Source: Paenibacillus cymbidii (GTDB taxonomy: Bacteria > Bacillota > Bacilli > Paenibacillales > NBRC-103111). Taken from it: a DNA stretch of 64,000 nt. The first letter of the stretch is position 1. The number at the start of each line of letters is the position of its first letter. The stretch is from the NCBI RefSeq assembly GCF_004764705.1, contig NZ_SHLX01000007.1, positions 124,001-188,000 of the forward strand, in the 5' to 3' direction. The notes under the pieces were generated by a model. It searched no databases and was not told the DNA's origin. It worked only from the letters and a program-made list of their open reading frames with translations. This document shows, one piece after another, positions 41,028 through 49,361 of this stretch. The position numbers and the translations under genes were made by a program.

Positions 41028-42542
41028 TCAGCGACGGCTCGACCCAACGCCGTGAAGCGTCAGCACGCCGGCGTCGTCGCTCCACGTCACATCGTCGAAC
41101 GCGTAGGCGAAAGCGTCGAGCGCCACATACATCGTGCCGTCGACAAATTTGCCGCTGTCGTCGCCGGTAGCATACGAAGCCGAAAACCCGCCTGCGGCGA
41201 TGCTGACCGACTTCGTGTCGCCGTTCCAGGCGACATCGGCATCAACCAGCGCTGCAAGCGTGCGGGACGGCACATACACGCGCCCTTTGTCGCGGATGAC
41301 GTTCAGCCGTTCCAGAAACGGCGTCCCGTTGACGACAATGCCCCCCGGCTGCTGCCGGATCGTCACATCCGCCACGCCGGACAAGTGAACCGCCTTGATC
41401 GTTTGCGCGATTTCGCCCGTCACTTCGACGTCCGGCTTGATGCCGACCTTGTTCACCTTGTGCTTGTTCGGCGTCAAATACTCTTCGATCGTTACCTTCA
41501 GCATACCGCCGCCGGCAATCGAATAGATCGTCTGCACACTGCCTTTGCCGTACGTTACCGTGCCGACAATCGTGGCGACACGATAGTCCTGCAGCGCCCC
41601 GGACAACACTTCCGATGCGCTGGCGCTGTTCTGGTCGACGAGCACGGTGACGGGATAAGCTACCGTCGATCCTCCGCTAAGCCGGATCGGGTCGTCGACA
41701 TGATTGCGGTCGCTTGTATGGATAAGGACGCCATCTTTTATGAACCGTTTGGCGATATTGCTCGCCGAATCGAGCAGACCGCCGGGATTGCCGCGCAAAT
41801 CGACGATCAGCGACGTGATCCCTTGTTTCTCCAGCTCGTCCAGCTTGCTGGCGAACAGCTCGTCCGCATCGCTAGAGAAGCTGTCGATCCGGATATACCC
41901 GGCGCCGCCCTCCATCCGCGAACCGCTCACCGTCTGAATCGCGACCGGCTTGCGCGTCATGGTCGAGGTTTTCGTATCGCCGTCGCGCACGTACGTCACA
42001 TCGACTTTCGTATCGGCCGTCCCCATAATCGCCGCCGTCAATTCATTCATCGTTTTGCCGGCATACGACTTGCCGTCCGCGGCGACAATGTAATCGCCGG
42101 CACGCATGCCGACCGCTTCGGCGGGGGAACCGGCAAACACTTCGATCACCAGAAACCCCCGCTCATCCTGCTCCAGCCGAACGCCGATGCCGACATAACG
42201 CTGCTCGAGCGAGCTTTCGAACTGGTTCCATTCCGCCGCCGTCATATATTGCGTATACGGATCGCCGAGCGAGTCGATCATGCCCTTGATCGCGGCTGCC
42301 TCCAGCGCGCTTCGATCCGTGCCGCTGACATGGACGCGCGAAAGCCAATCCAGCACTTCGCCGACGGCCGGCGAAACGCCGCTCCCTTCCGGCTCGGCCG
42401 CAAACGCCGCAGCAGGCGGCATCAGCAGCATCGCAGCCAGCGCCAAACCTGCCAGCTTCGTTCCGAAGCGGGTTACCCGGGACGAGCGCGAGCGGGTCTT
42501 GCGCGTGACGGCGAAACTCTCGCCATTCAGTCCGTTTCCCAT
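41028..42542 (-). CDS. S41 (CtpA-type) C-terminal processing peptidase with copper-amine-oxidase-like C-terminal domain
   Basis: A 504-residue exported protease. Start ATG 42542 follows GGGAG. Signal peptide (LAGLALAAMLLMPPAAAFA), then an N-terminal helical part, a PDZ domain (RGFLVIEVFAGSPAEAVGMRAGDYI) and the S41 core. Catalytic Ser lies in NSASASE and Lys in VTYGKGSVQ. From about residue 390 a stalk domain of the copper amine oxidase N-terminal type follows (PGGIVVNGTPFLERLNV, RVYVPSRTLAALV, YVALDAFAYAFDDVTWSDD). It would cleave exported proteins at their C-termini; the extra domain may bind wall or substrate. It sits between mutS and mutL. Confidence 0.94.
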   Translation of the reverse strand: MGNGLNGESFAVTRKTRSRSSRVTRFGTKLAGLALAAMLLMPPAAAFAAEPEGSGVSPAVGEVLDWLSRVHVSGTDRSALEAAAIKGMIDSLGDPYTQYMTAAEWNQFESSLEQRYVGIGVRLEQDERGFLVIEVFAGSPAEAVGMRAGDYIVAADGKSYAGKTMNELTAAIMGTADTKVDVTYVRDGDTKTSTMTRKPVAIQTVSGSRMEGGAGYIRIDSFSSDADELFASKLDELEKQGITSLIVDLRGNPGGLLDSASNIAKRFIKDGVLIHTSDRNHVDDPIRLSGGSTVAYPVTVLVDQNSASASEVLSGALQDYRVATIVGTVTYGKGSVQTIYSIAGGGMLKVTIEEYLTPNKHKVNKVGIKPDVEVTGEIAQTIKAVHLSGVADVTIRQQPGGIVVNGTPFLERLNVIRDKGRVYVPSRTLAALVDADVAWNGDTKSVSIAAGGFSASYATGDDSGKFVDGTMYVALDAFAYAFDDVTWSDDAGVLTLHGVGSSRR

Positions 42543-42576
42543 CGGGATCACTTCTCCCTTGTATAATGGCGTAACC

Positions 42577-45264
42577 TCACGAGCTGTACTTCTTCTTCCA
42601 GTCGAACAGCAAATTCATCGCCTGCATCGGCGTCATATTGATCAGATCCGCCGTGCGAAGCTGCTCGGCAAGCTGCGCCGCCTGCTGTTCGCCGCGCGAA
42701 GCCTGCTTGCGCGCCTTGTTTACGCCTCCGTGAGCATCGTCCGCCCCGTCAGGGAAAAGGCTAAGCTGCACCGCATCCTTGGCGGCTGCCGTTTCGCGCA
42801 AGATCAGCGGCTGCTCCCGCTTCGGTACTGCGCTGACAGCCCCAGCCGCGCCGTCCGCCAGCGCCGCTCTTCGTTCGAAGGCGCCGAGCAGCACGTACGA
42901 TCGTTCGATGATCGTCTCCGGCAAACCTGCGATTCTGGCGCAATAAATGCCGTAGCTCGTGTCGGCTGCACCGGGCACCAGCTTGCGCAGGAATGTCACT
43001 TCGCGATCGTTTTCCTTGACCGCCATGCGGGCGTTGCGCAGATGCGGCAAGCTTGTCTCAAGGCCGGACAATTCGTGAAAATGCGTCGAAACCAGCGTTT
43101 TGCAACCGATATGATCGTGCAAATATTCGATGACGGCCTGGGCGATCGCCATGCCTTCCCCGGTTGAAGTGCCGCGCCCAAGCTCGTCGATAATGACGAG
43201 GCTGCGGTCGGTCGCCTTTTCGGTCATGACGCGAATGTCCGCCATTTCGACCATAAACGTGCTCTGCCCGCCGATCAGATCGTCCGCGGCGCCAATCCGG
43301 GTGAATATCCGGTCGACCAGCGGAAGCTCGGCTTCGTCGGCAGGAACGAAACAGCCGATCTGCGCCATCACGCAAATGATCGCCACCTGGCGCATGTACG
43401 TGCTTTTGCCCGCCATATTCGGTCCGGTGATGAGCAGCACGTGCCCGCTCTTCTCCCCGAGCGACGAGTCGTTGGCGATAAAAGCGCCTTGCGGCAATGT
43501 CGCTTCCACAACCGGATGCCGGCCGGCAACAACGCGCAAATCATACCCGTCGCCGATCGCCGGACGGCAAAACCGGTGAGCCGCGCTGACCGTGGCCAGC
43601 GACTGCAGCGCGTCCACCGCCGACACGATGCTCGCCGCCTGCTGCAGCCGATGCACTTCGCCGGCGATCCGTTCGCGCAATTCCGTGAACAGGCCGTACT
43701 CGATGTCGACCATCTTCTCCTGCGCTTCGAGAATAAGCGCTTCCTGCTCCTTCAGTTCCGGCGTCACGAACCGCTCGGCATTGGCCAGCGTTTGTTTGCG
43801 CTCGTAGCGGCCTTCCGGCAATTGCCCCAGGTTGGCTCGCGTCACTTCAATATAATAGCCGAACACTTTGTTGTAGCCGATCTTCAGCGACTTGATGCCG
43901 GTCGCCTCGCGCTCGCGCGATTCCAGCTCGGCCAGCCACTTCTTGCCGCCGCGGTCCGCTTCCTTCAGCTTGTCGAGATGCTCGTGGTAGCCGAGCTTGA
44001 TGATCCCGCCGTCACGCACGGATACCGGCGGCTCCTCCACAATGGCGGCGTCGATCCACGCCGCGATATCGGCGCAGTCGTCCAGCTTCGCGACAAGCGC
44101 AGCCAGCGTAGCCGAGCCGGAAGCGGCGCACACGGCGCGCAGTTCCGGCAGCTGCCGCAGCGACAGCTTGAGCGCCAACAGATCGCGTCCGTTCGCCGTG
44201 CCATAGGAAATTTTGGCCACGAGCCGCTCCAGATCGTACATGTCCTTGAGCTGCGTCCGGATATCGTCGCGCACAATCAGCTGCTTGTACATCGTTTCGA
44301 CCGCTTCCAGCCGTTCCTCGATGCGGGCGACGCTGAGCAGCGGCTTCTCGATCCACTTGCGCAGCTGACGCGCGCCCATCGCCGTCACCGTTTCGTCGAG
44401 CAGCCACAGCAGCGAGCCGCGCTTGCCGCGGTCGCGCACCGTCTCGAGCAGCTCCAGATTGCGCCGGGTGAATGGGTCCATCGTCATATATTGATTCGGC
44501 TCGTATCGACGAATCCGGGTAATGTGCGATAGCGACCGTTTCTGCGTTTCGCCGAGATAGCCGAGCAGCTGCAGCGCCGCTTGCCGCGATGCGGCCCCGA
44601 GCCGCTCCAACTCGACCAATTCGCGCTCGTCGCCGAAAAACAAAGCGGCGTCCGCCGGCCGATCCCATGCCGTGGAGACATAAGGGCGCAATCCGGCAGC
44701 CGGCTGCGCCTTCAGAAGCTCCAGGACCGGCGCAGCAGCCACGAGCTCGGCCGGGGCGAAGATGGACAGTTCGTCCGTCAGTTGCTCCAACGGCATCGCC
44801 ACGCTTGCCGCATGCAGCTCGCCGGTCGAAATGTCGCAGGCGGCGAAGCCGAACAAGCCGTTCGCTGCCGCCACGCAGGCGATATAGTTGTTCGCTCCTT
44901 CCTGCAGCAGCTTGCCGTCCATCAGCGTGCCCGGCGTAACGATGCGCACCACTTCGCGGCGTACGACGCCTTTCGCCTCCGCCGTGTCCTCGACTTGTTC
45001 GCAAATCGCGACTTTGTACCCTTTTTCAATCAATCTCGCTATGTACGTTTCCACGGCATGATGGGGAACTCCGCACATCGGCACGCGCTCTTCCGCACCC
45101 GCTTCGCGTCCGGTCAGCGTAATTTCCAGCTCTTTGGTGGCCAGCAGCGCGTCGTCGAAAAACATTTCGTAAAAATCGCCCAGCCGGAAAAACAAAAACG
45201 CATCCGGCACAGTCGCTTTCACCGATAAATATTGCTCCATCATCGGCGTATATTTGGTCGTCAT
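42577..45264 (-). CDS. mutS: DNA mismatch repair protein MutS
   Basis: An 895-residue protein with start ATG 45264 after GGAGG. The mismatch-reading Phe-x-Glu is in GDFYEMF near residue 31. The ATPase part has Walker A GPNMAGKST, ICVMAQIGCFVPA, Walker B LVIIDELGRGTSTGEG and THFHEL. The C-terminal tail ends MNLLFDWKKKYSS, after a ~60-residue segment rich in Ala/Gly. It recognises mismatches and recruits MutL. It is followed 34 bp later by the S41 protease gene, then by a repeat element and mutL, so mutS and mutL may not share one transcript. Confidence 0.98.
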   Translation of the reverse strand: MTTKYTPMMEQYLSVKATVPDAFLFFRLGDFYEMFFDDALLATKELEITLTGREAGAEERVPMCGVPHHAVETYIARLIEKGYKVAICEQVEDTAEAKGVVRREVVRIVTPGTLMDGKLLQEGANNYIACVAAANGLFGFAACDISTGELHAASVAMPLEQLTDELSIFAPAELVAAAPVLELLKAQPAAGLRPYVSTAWDRPADAALFFGDERELVELERLGAASRQAALQLLGYLGETQKRSLSHITRIRRYEPNQYMTMDPFTRRNLELLETVRDRGKRGSLLWLLDETVTAMGARQLRKWIEKPLLSVARIEERLEAVETMYKQLIVRDDIRTQLKDMYDLERLVAKISYGTANGRDLLALKLSLRQLPELRAVCAASGSATLAALVAKLDDCADIAAWIDAAIVEEPPVSVRDGGIIKLGYHEHLDKLKEADRGGKKWLAELESREREATGIKSLKIGYNKVFGYYIEVTRANLGQLPEGRYERKQTLANAERFVTPELKEQEALILEAQEKMVDIEYGLFTELRERIAGEVHRLQQAASIVSAVDALQSLATVSAAHRFCRPAIGDGYDLRVVAGRHPVVEATLPQGAFIANDSSLGEKSGHVLLITGPNMAGKSTYMRQVAIICVMAQIGCFVPADEAELPLVDRIFTRIGAADDLIGGQSTFMVEMADIRVMTEKATDRSLVIIDELGRGTSTGEGMAIAQAVIEYLHDHIGCKTLVSTHFHELSGLETSLPHLRNARMAVKENDREVTFLRKLVPGAADTSYGIYCARIAGLPETIIERSYVLLGAFERRAALADGAAGAVSAVPKREQPLILRETAAAKDAVQLSLFPDGADDAHGGVNKARKQASRGEQQAAQLAEQLRTADLINMTPMQAMNLLFDWKKKYSS

Positions 45265-45299
45265 AGAGATCCTCCACATCCGCTTGCGATACATCGCCT

Positions 45300-45308
45300 A
45301 TTATAGCA
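45300..45308 (-). promoter_or_regulatory. mutS promoter (extended -10)
   Basis: On the minus strand TGCTATAAT (TATAAT at 45300-45305) lies about 35 bp upstream of the mutS start. The -35 region is not conserved. Confidence 0.65.
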
Positions 45309-45350
45309 CGAATCGGCAAAACCGGCATAAACCGCCTCACGTTTCGACAA

Positions 45351-45386
45351 CCAAAAAATCCCCCCATCAAATGGAAGGATTTTTGG
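45351..45386. terminator. hairpin terminator upstream of mutS
   Basis: CCAAAAAATCC and GGATTTTTGG arms enclose a loop with CCCCCAT. It can work in both directions. On the minus strand it would stop transcripts arriving from the amidoligase-like gene before mutS. Confidence 0.7.
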
Positions 45387-45660
45387 TATCAGAATTGTGC
45401 CGCACGCACCCGCCACGGGGCTACAGCGCAGGAAACCTGCGCTAAAATGTGACGCATGAGGCCGGCGAACTAGGTAAATCGAATTTGTTTAACTGCATTA
45501 ATGTAAGTGTAGGTTGCAATCGGTAAACTTTGGCTGTTTTTTGACTTTTCGTGCATTTTTGCATGTAAGCGAAATGGAGCGTGAACATTTTACTGGTACC
45601 CGCACTACGCTCAAATACCCACTGCCTACTTCGACCTCGTAGCTCCGAGCTATCAGCATT
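45387..45660. other. AT-rich non-coding stretch upstream of the 50-bp repeats
   Basis: It holds a short perfect hairpin with AGCGCAGG/CCTGCGCT arms at 45425-45443 and a TGCATTTTTGCA palindrome near 45553. No gene is supported. A minus-strand frame across the repeats below is repeat-derived. Confidence 0.45.
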
Positions 45661-45910
45661 GTCACGCACCCATTCGCCGCTGCAAGGCTGATTTCAGCCT
45701 TATTTCGCTCGCCACTCACCATTTCGCCGCTGCAAAGCTGATTTCAGCCTTATTTCGCTCGTCACGCACTTATTCGCCGCTGCAAGGCTGATTTCAGCCT
45801 TATTTCGCTTGTCACGCACCCATTCGCCGATGCAAGGCTGATTTCTGCCTTATTTCGCTCGCCACGCGCCAATTCGTCGCTGCAAGGCTGATTTCAGCCT
45901 TATCTCCCTG
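45661..45910. repeat. five tandem 50-bp units with internal hairpin
   Basis: Units start at 45661, 45711, 45761, 45811 and 45861, each exactly 50 bp, with one to eight differences between them. Each contains AAGGCTGATTTCAGCCTT (or a one-base variant), a palindrome with 8-bp arms and a two-base centre, plus TATTTCGCTCG and CACGCACC at the unit edges. The array lies between the amidoligase-like gene and mutS. There are no variable spacers, so it is not CRISPR. Confidence 0.93.
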
Positions 45911-45975
45911 ACCGTTCATGTACGGGGGGACGGGCATTCATGCCTGGCAATGTAAATTCATTTGCTGGTTGCCAG

Positions 45976-47469
45976 CTACCCCCGTCGCCGCCCCGCCGGC
46001 ACGCCGTCCATCCCCCACTTGACGCGAATGTCTTCGCTTTCGTCCAGTGCCTGCATGCCGAGCACGCGCGCTTTCAGCGGTTCCAGCGCGTCCGCGTAAG
46101 CCGCGTACTCGCCCGTCGCTTCCAGGTCGCGCCACAGCTCGCGCGCATGCGGCAGCAGCGCCGCCTTGTCGCCGGCATAATAGGCGCGCTGCACGTCCGG
46201 ATGCGCCAGCGGCCGTTTGCCGAGCTCGCGGCGATGCGCCGCAACGACGCGAACGAGCGCCAGCACGCCGAGCGCCAGCTCGGGATCGGCCAGCCAGCTC
46301 GGCAGCGTGCGGTATTCGAAGCCGCCGTGCGGCTGCCGGCGGAAGTCGCCGAGGAAGCCGTACTTTGGCCGGCGGCGTCCGGCCCCCGCCCCTTCGAGCA
46401 GGACCAGCGGCAGCGCCGTGTAGTTGTCAAGCAGGCGCAGCAGCCGCGAACTGAGCGTTATGCCGCTGATGTGCACATGCCCGCCGATCGGCAGCCCGCG
46501 CACCGGCATGCCCCCGGCCAGCCAGCGGATGCGCGGGTCGCCGATCCGCTCCGCCGCGATCCTCATCGCCCGGCGGATGCCGCGCAGCAGCTCGCGAGGA
46601 TCGGGGCTCGGCTCCGGACGAAGCTCGGCGAGCGGCGTAATCGTCTGTCGGCCTGGCAGCATCACGTTGTCCCAGCCGGCCTCCCCCTCCTTGTCCAAAT
46701 ACCGCGAGGCGAACGCCACCTTGCCGCCCCGCATCAGCACAAATTCCGGGTCCGCACCGAGCCGCAGCGCGCGGCTGCCGCGACGCCGGTCTTCCGCAAG
46801 CTCGCTTGCGTAAAAGCCGATCGCTTCGGCGAACAGTGCGGTCAGCCGCTTCGTCAGCCGCGGAAACGGCAACACGTCGGCGACGCATGTCCGGCCTTCC
46901 GGCGTGACGCCGATTCTCACCAGGCCGTAGTCCAGACCAAGCGCATACAAAGCTTTGACCGCTTCGCGCACCGCCCGTTTGCCGTGAAACCCAAGCTTCT
47001 CCCCCTCCGCTTCCGCCGAATCCGCTTCCGCAAAGGCAACGGGCAACGCGCCGCCGTCGTGCCGCAACGGAAACTCCATCCGCTCCGCAAACCGTCCCGG
47101 ATGCCGCGTCGGACCGACCAGTACGAGCGACGAAGGGCGTTCCCGTTCATACAGCGCCAGCGCCTGCAAATGAAACACCGGCACGAAAAACTCATGCGCA
47201 AAACCGGCCGGCTGCCTGTCCGGCGGAGGCGCCGGCTTCAAGCCGTGCAGCGCAAGCAGCTCGTTCCGCGAAGCGCGCCGCATGCAGCGCAGCGCCGCCG
47301 CCAGCGGATTCATCACATGGCCTTCGCCCGGCTCCGGCGCAATAACGCCCCAACGAATGACCGTTTCCGGCGCTTCTCCTTGCGGCAGCGACCTGCCGTG
47401 CTTCACTGCAAGCATGTCCGCCAGCTTGACGGCGTCCGGCTCTCCCGCATGCAACAAATAAACGTCCAT
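45976..47469 (-). CDS. amidoligase-like protein (phage phiEco32-type COOH-NH2 ligase fold)
   Basis: A 497-residue protein. Start ATG 47469 has GGTGGGGG upstream. The C-terminal half has the glutamine-synthetase-like ligase motifs LGADPEFVLM (about 236-245) and PIGGHVHISG (about 327-336), with PLAELRPEPS between them. The N-terminal ~210 residues end in ALGLDYGLVRIGVTPEGRT and VADVLPFPRLT, reminiscent of the end of ATP-grasp proteins such as YheC/YheD. Such a protein could ligate an amine to a carboxylate. It lies behind the cotE terminator, between cotE and mutS, so a role in the spore surface is a guess. Arg/Ala-rich, with no transposon-like flanks. Confidence 0.8.
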   Translation of the reverse strand: MDVYLLHAGEPDAVKLADMLAVKHGRSLPQGEAPETVIRWGVIAPEPGEGHVMNPLAAALRCMRRASRNELLALHGLKPAPPPDRQPAGFAHEFFVPVFHLQALALYERERPSSLVLVGPTRHPGRFAERMEFPLRHDGGALPVAFAEADSAEAEGEKLGFHGKRAVREAVKALYALGLDYGLVRIGVTPEGRTCVADVLPFPRLTKRLTALFAEAIGFYASELAEDRRRGSRALRLGADPEFVLMRGGKVAFASRYLDKEGEAGWDNVMLPGRQTITPLAELRPEPSPDPRELLRGIRRAMRIAAERIGDPRIRWLAGGMPVRGLPIGGHVHISGITLSSRLLRLLDNYTALPLVLLEGAGAGRRRPKYGFLGDFRRQPHGGFEYRTLPSWLADPELALGVLALVRVVAAHRRELGKRPLAHPDVQRAYYAGDKAALLPHARELWRDLEATGEYAAYADALEPLKARVLGMQALDESEDIRVKWGMDGVPAGRRRG

Positions 47470-47506
47470 CGCCCCCACCTTCCCGCGCATCCGCCTCATT
47501 TTTCAA

Positions 47507-47529
47507 CAAAAAAGAGGGCGAATGCCCTC
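47507..47529 (-). terminator. cotE terminator
   Basis: On the minus strand GAGGGC and GCCCTC arms around a four-base loop are followed by TTTTTTG, about 40 bp after the cotE stop. Confidence 0.88.
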
Positions 47530-47569
47530 AACAAAATACCCGCTCCGCTCATATACTGCTAACAAACGA

Positions 47570-48139
47570 TCAATCCGCTTCGTCTTCCAGCAGGCTCGGA
47601 TCGAGATCCTCGTAGTCGCCGGCATCGCCGCCGTCGAAATCGTACGATTTGTCGCCGAATTCGCCGCAGCCCCCTTTGCACACGACGACGCACACTTTCG
47701 TTTCCGCGATCATCTCGACTTGAAATTCCCGCTCGACGCGAATCAGGACGCCGTCTCCGCGCGACGACACGCTCGCTTCGACGCAGTTCGGCTCCTGCGT
47801 CGCCACGGCGGACACTTCCGCCGTCGCAACCTTATGTTTTTTATCCAAGAAGGATAGCGGGATGACATCAACATAAGAAATCGTTTCTTTGGCAACGTCC
47901 GTTTTTGTATTTCTGTCGTACGAATACCAAATGTTGATGTCGTAAGTACCGATGACCTCAACGCCCTCGCTGGATTTGACGGCTTCGTATTGATTATTGA
48001 TACACCAAGCGCCCAGGATGCTGGTTGGAGCGTTAGACGGAGAAATCGTATGGCTCACCTGACTGAACTTGCGACCTTTACCGCATACCGCTTTTGTTAT
48101 AATCTCCCGACATTGCAGGTCTCTATCTGCGATCGACAT
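47570..48139 (-). CDS. cotE: outer spore coat morphogenetic protein CotE
   Basis: A 189-residue protein beginning MSIADRDLQCREIITKAVCGKG at 48139, after AGGAGG. The conserved body (FSQVSHTISPSNAPTSILGAWCINN, YDINIWYSYDRNTKTDVAKETISYVDVIPL) and the very acidic C-terminus (DFDGGDAGDYEDLDPSLLEDEAD) define CotE. It assembles in the mother cell and directs formation of the outer coat through the C-terminal region. The placement upstream of the mut genes is the Bacillus arrangement, except for the extra amidoligase-like gene between cotE and mutS. Confidence 0.96.
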   Translation of the reverse strand: MSIADRDLQCREIITKAVCGKGRKFSQVSHTISPSNAPTSILGAWCINNQYEAVKSSEGVEVIGTYDINIWYSYDRNTKTDVAKETISYVDVIPLSFLDKKHKVATAEVSAVATQEPNCVEASVSSRGDGVLIRVEREFQVEMIAETKVCVVVCKGGCGEFGDKSYDFDGGDAGDYEDLDPSLLEDEAD

Positions 48140-48232
48140 CTTCTCAACCTCCTCCATACAATCATTCAATAAAATTGTATGCAGGACATTCGTCTAGTGT
48201 GCTATTTATTTCATTTATTTTTGGACCTAGCA

Positions 48233-49183
48233 CTACGCTTTTCGTTTCTTGCGCCGCTTGGCGATGGACAAGTAGTTGCGCAGTTCGATGCACAGCTGCA
48301 GCAGCGCCGAACGCACCTCGAACTCCGCGCGCGCGGCCGGCAGCGGCATCGTTTTGAATGCGTGCTCCAGCTCCGCCAGCTTCGTTTCGGCATTGCCCGT
48401 ATAATAATCGGAACGTACATCCTCGTTCAACAGCTCGAACAGCTCCGCCACCGCCGCCCCTTGCGGCAGCGTTTCGGTTACTTGCGCCGACAGCTCCAGC
48501 ATGCGTTCAATCGATTCGAACTGCAGCTTGCGCATGGCAAAATAGACGGCCCAATCGTGCTCCGGGCGGAACAGCGCATTTTCTTCGTTATGCCGGGCAA
48601 GCTCCGTCCCTTTCCGAATCGTTTCCTCCGCCTGCAGCACTTCCTGCCCGTCCCACAGCGGATGATCTTTGTTTTTTAAGTAGCCGCCGATTTCATAGAA
48701 TATATGGCCGAACAACCGCTCCGTCTGCTTGCGCAGCACGAGCAGCTTGCGGTCCGCATTCGGCGTGTACAGCATATTGACGACCGTAGCGATTCCGAGT
48801 CCGAGAAGCAGCAGCGAAAGCTCGCCCGCAAGCATATCGTAATCCGTGCGCTGCGCCACATAAAGATGAAGCATGACGACAAGCGCCGAAACGACGCCGT
48901 CCTGCAGCTTCGCCTTGACAAGCAGCGGATAGACGACAAGTACGAATGCCGCGATCACCCAAATGTGAAAGCCGCAGACGATAAACAGCAGCGAGGCGAA
49001 ACATAAACTGAGCACCGAAGCGAGCAGCCGTGCGGCCGCCCCCTTCAGGCTGCGCCGCTTGGTCGCGTCGACGCCGATTACGGCGAGCAAGCCGGCCGAC
49101 GGCGCGGAGGCGAGTCCCGCCCATTCCGCCGCATAAACAGCGAGCAGTGCCGCAATTGCCATTTTGATGACACGAATGATCAT
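48233..49183 (-). CDS. FUSC/ArAE_1 family aromatic acid exporter-like protein
   Basis: A 316-residue protein. The first ~150 residues hold about five membrane helices (IKMAIAALLAVYAAEWAGL, SAGLLAVIGV, LLASVLSLCFASLLFIVCG, WVIAAFVLVVYPLLV, LLLLGLGIATVVNML). A cytosolic, largely helical domain with EETIRKGTELARHNEENA and FEVRSALLQLCIELRNYL follows. This is the ArAE_1 plus C-terminal domain layout of YqjA-like proteins. Homologues are proposed to export aromatic or weak acids. Start ATG 49183 after GGAAGGGG. It is divergent from the germination operon. Confidence 0.9.
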   Translation of the reverse strand: MIIRVIKMAIAALLAVYAAEWAGLASAPSAGLLAVIGVDATKRRSLKGAAARLLASVLSLCFASLLFIVCGFHIWVIAAFVLVVYPLLVKAKLQDGVVSALVVMLHLYVAQRTDYDMLAGELSLLLLGLGIATVVNMLYTPNADRKLLVLRKQTERLFGHIFYEIGGYLKNKDHPLWDGQEVLQAEETIRKGTELARHNEENALFRPEHDWAVYFAMRKLQFESIERMLELSAQVTETLPQGAAVAELFELLNEDVRSDYYTGNAETKLAELEHAFKTMPLPAARAEFEVRSALLQLCIELRNYLSIAKRRKKRKA

Positions 49184-49361
49184 GATGCCGCCCCTTCCGT
49201 CATGATGTCATGATTGTTTACATATCAATGACATTATCGTCTGAACGAGCACAATTTTCAAGACTAAAATCGTTTTCTTTTCCTTGAGAGTGAAATTGGG
49301 ACAAGGTGGAAACCATAACGTCAAGCGGCCATTAGCGGCGAGCGGCGAATGTGGAGGAACT

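Noticed and set aside
45661..45910. CRISPR-like tandem array
   Set aside because: The 50-bp units are contiguous direct repeats with no variable spacers, and there are no cas genes in the window.
49205..49300. SigG promoter for the germination operon
   Set aside because: Such operons are normally SigG-dependent, and CATTATC-like sequence is present, but no -35 at correct spacing is convincing.
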